From Marinilabiliaceae bacterium JC017 (GTDB lineage: Bacteria; Bacteroidota; Bacteroidia; Bacteroidales; Marinilabiliaceae): a stretch of 64,000 nucleotides of DNA. The notes under the pieces are model-generated. The model was not told where the DNA came from and did not search any database. It saw only the letters and a list, made by a program, of their open reading frames with translations. This document shows positions 62,598 to 64,000 of the stretch, piece after piece; positions within the stretch are counted from its first letter, which is position 1; each line of letters begins with the position of its first letter. Both the position numbers and the translations under genes were made by a program. Where the stretch lies: assembly GCA_004296775.1 (NCBI GenBank), contig RHGE01000034.1, forward strand, positions 31,312-95,311. Direction: 5' to 3'.

Positions 62598-63586
62598 TGT
62601 CAGGAAAGCGATACATATCGATGTTTATTAAGCGGTTTCTGCAAAGTTGCCTACTGTGTATCTGTTGTCAGGGTTTGGCACAACAAGATCCGCTTTCTAC
62701 ACAATATATGAATAGCCAATTTTCCATTAATCCTGCTTATGCCGGTGTACGAAATGCATTATCCATGCATTTGGTAGCGCGTCAACAGTGGATGGGGATG
62801 GAAGGAGCCCCTGTTTCTTATTTGTTTGGCATGCATTCGCCAATAAACAAAACGAAGATGTCATTTGGCGGTTTGTTATCTTTTAACCAGGCCGGGCCTG
62901 TTCAATCCAGTCAGTTTAGCGGGGCCTATTCGTATATTGTTAGAATAAGTAACAAGTTGCTGCTTTCTCTGGGTGTGAGCGCCAGTTTGAATAATACCTC
63001 TATCGGCTTCACTGGTTTGGATGTAATAGATCATGATGATCCGAGTTTTAGTAGTGATGTCCAGAATAAATTAAGTCCAAATTTCGGGGCAGGTGCATTT
63101 CTTTTTTCGCGGCAGTTTTATTTCGGGTGTTCCGTTCCTCATATTTTAAATACAGAGATTAAAGATTCAGAAGCTGGGAATGTTATTTCAAAGGTTGAAC
63201 GTCATTATTATATTACTTCAGGATATGGTTTTTCTGTGGGGGATGATATGTTTCTCAAACCATCATGTTTGGCAAGAATAAAGGGAGGAGATGACTTATT
63301 ATTAGATGTTAATACCCAATGGCTCTATAAAGAACTATTTTGGATTGGCGCATCCTATCGCTTAAATAGCACCATGGCATTTCTGGCTAGTATACGAATT
63401 AGTAAGAGTTTGAGTATTTGTTATTCATATGATTTTCCGTTTGCCAATACAACCTTGCAAAAGGGAAGTCATGAGATAAGCCTCTCTTTTGATAGTTTCA
63501 GTTTCTATAAAAGAAATAAGAAGCGAGAGTTTATAAGGAAAAAGAAGTCAGAAAAAGAAGGTATTCGATCAATAAGATATTTTTAA
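62597..63586 (+). CDS. PorP/SprF-family outer-membrane protein (partner 2)
   Basis: A 329-residue protein. The start overlaps the upstream stop by one base (TAATG); an ATG at 62621 (MFIKRFLQSCLL) gives a tighter signal peptide ending 'CQGLAQQ' and is an alternative. The mature start 'DPLSTQYMNSQFSINPAYAG' is a perfect family signature, and 'ALSMHLVARQQWMGMEGAPV', 'HSPINKTKMSFGGLLSFNQA' and GPVQ continue the canonical type. The C-terminal 'EISLSFDSFSFYKRNKKREF' is basic, as in partner 1. It probably serves the upstream type B protein. Confidence 0.93.
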   Translation: MSGKRYISMFIKRFLQSCLLCICCQGLAQQDPLSTQYMNSQFSINPAYAGVRNALSMHLVARQQWMGMEGAPVSYLFGMHSPINKTKMSFGGLLSFNQAGPVQSSQFSGAYSYIVRISNKLLLSLGVSASLNNTSIGFTGLDVIDHDDPSFSSDVQNKLSPNFGAGAFLFSRQFYFGCSVPHILNTEIKDSEAGNVISKVERHYYITSGYGFSVGDDMFLKPSCLARIKGGDDLLLDVNTQWLYKELFWIGASYRLNSTMAFLASIRISKSLSICYSYDFPFANTTLQKGSHEISLSFDSFSFYKRNKKREFIRKKKSEKEGIRSIRYF

Positions 63587-64000
63587 TTGTAATTGATGGG
63601 TTTTTTGTTTGAAATCTATTAGCTGTAGGTGCTGTTTTCTTATTGTCTATTAGTCAATGGTTCGTTAAGCTTTTGTAACTAGTTGTAAAACAGGTCGTGT
63701 TTCTTTGATCGTCAAAACTATTAAGAGTCAAAAAGTGAGATTGATGTCAATCAGTCTAAGGTTTATCATATAACAAGCTTGCAAAGTGTCTCATTTCCAG
63801 AGATTAGTACTTTTGTCTTGGATACGGCTTGTTCAAGGTGTATTAGTTTGTTCTTAACCCAACTTGAAAAAAATGGACCCATAAATGGCAAAAAAGTCAG
63901 TTTTTTTAATGAATTTCCAGCACTTTCAAAAACACAATAACCAATAGGTCAATAACATGAAATTTGCGAAAGCTTCGCGGTTGTGACCCATAGAATTGGT
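63587..64000. other. Intergenic stretch at the right edge, no gene seen
   Basis: AT-rich with stops in all frames. GCGAAAGCTTCGCGGTTGTG near 63967 recalls the TTCGCGGTTG at 9083. No terminator with a strong T tract was found after the last gene. Confidence 0.35.

Overview
This window comes from a Bacteroidota chromosome, probably Bacteroidia; placement near the Marinilabiliales is a guess. The evidence is type IX secretion (T9SS) sorting domains, two PorP/SprF proteins, many housekeeping genes of the Bacteroidota type (DUF4199 next to a GT2, ComEC without a lactamase domain), and a textbook Bacteroidota promoter (TTTG-N19-TACTTTTG) in front of the SRP RNA. No rRNA, phage, CRISPR array or intact transposase was seen.

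Region 1 (1-646) is the 3' end of a T9SS-secreted protein. Region 2 (about 0.9-25.5 kb) is an AT-rich exopolysaccharide/capsule locus. It encodes a Wza-like export lipoprotein, a Wzc-like co-polymerase/tyrosine kinase, a Wzy-like polymerase, a Wzx-like flippase, seven glycosyltransferase modules (GT4 and GT2), a GINT1-like propeller protein, an SGNH-like lipoprotein, an acyltransferase-GT4 fusion, a pectate-lyase-like beta-helix, and a PssA-type initiating sugar-phosphate transferase. Inside it is a compact cassette of acyl carrier protein, asparagine synthase, NAD-synthase-like amidotransferase/adenylase and AMP-forming ligase. I infer that this cassette makes an amide or acyl decoration for the polysaccharide. 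Two GT4 genes lie inverted, and a decayed asparagine-synthase-like remnant sits in one gap.

Region 3 (25.5-53 kb) is a core-genome block, visibly richer in G+C. It holds comEC, trkA with two trkH paralogues, a YciO/Sua5 protein, a duplicated tRNA array (Gly, Thr, Tyr; one Tyr copy broken) fused to the SRP RNA gene, DUF4199/GT2/methyltransferase genes, a NUDIX hydrolase, miaA, a BamA-like outer-membrane protein, an Rrf2 regulator with cysK, a DbpA-like helicase, aconitase and a MacB-like permease. Its spacers are unusual. They carry at least two dispersed repeat families, a seven-copy 41-bp tandem array, 106-107-bp and 22-bp tandem repeats, phrase-like low-complexity arrays and a duplicated 280-bp element.

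Region 4 (54.3-63.6 kb) holds two successive modules, each a secreted protein with a type B T9SS C-terminal domain followed by a PorP/SprF outer-membrane partner. The first is a 2041-residue modular protein with an IgGFc-binding-like N-terminus and about 18 Ig-like modules. These are probably surface adhesins anchored or exported through their dedicated PorP/SprF partners.

All assignments come from reading the translated sequence and recognising motifs. No database search was run, and base-composition statements are by eye.
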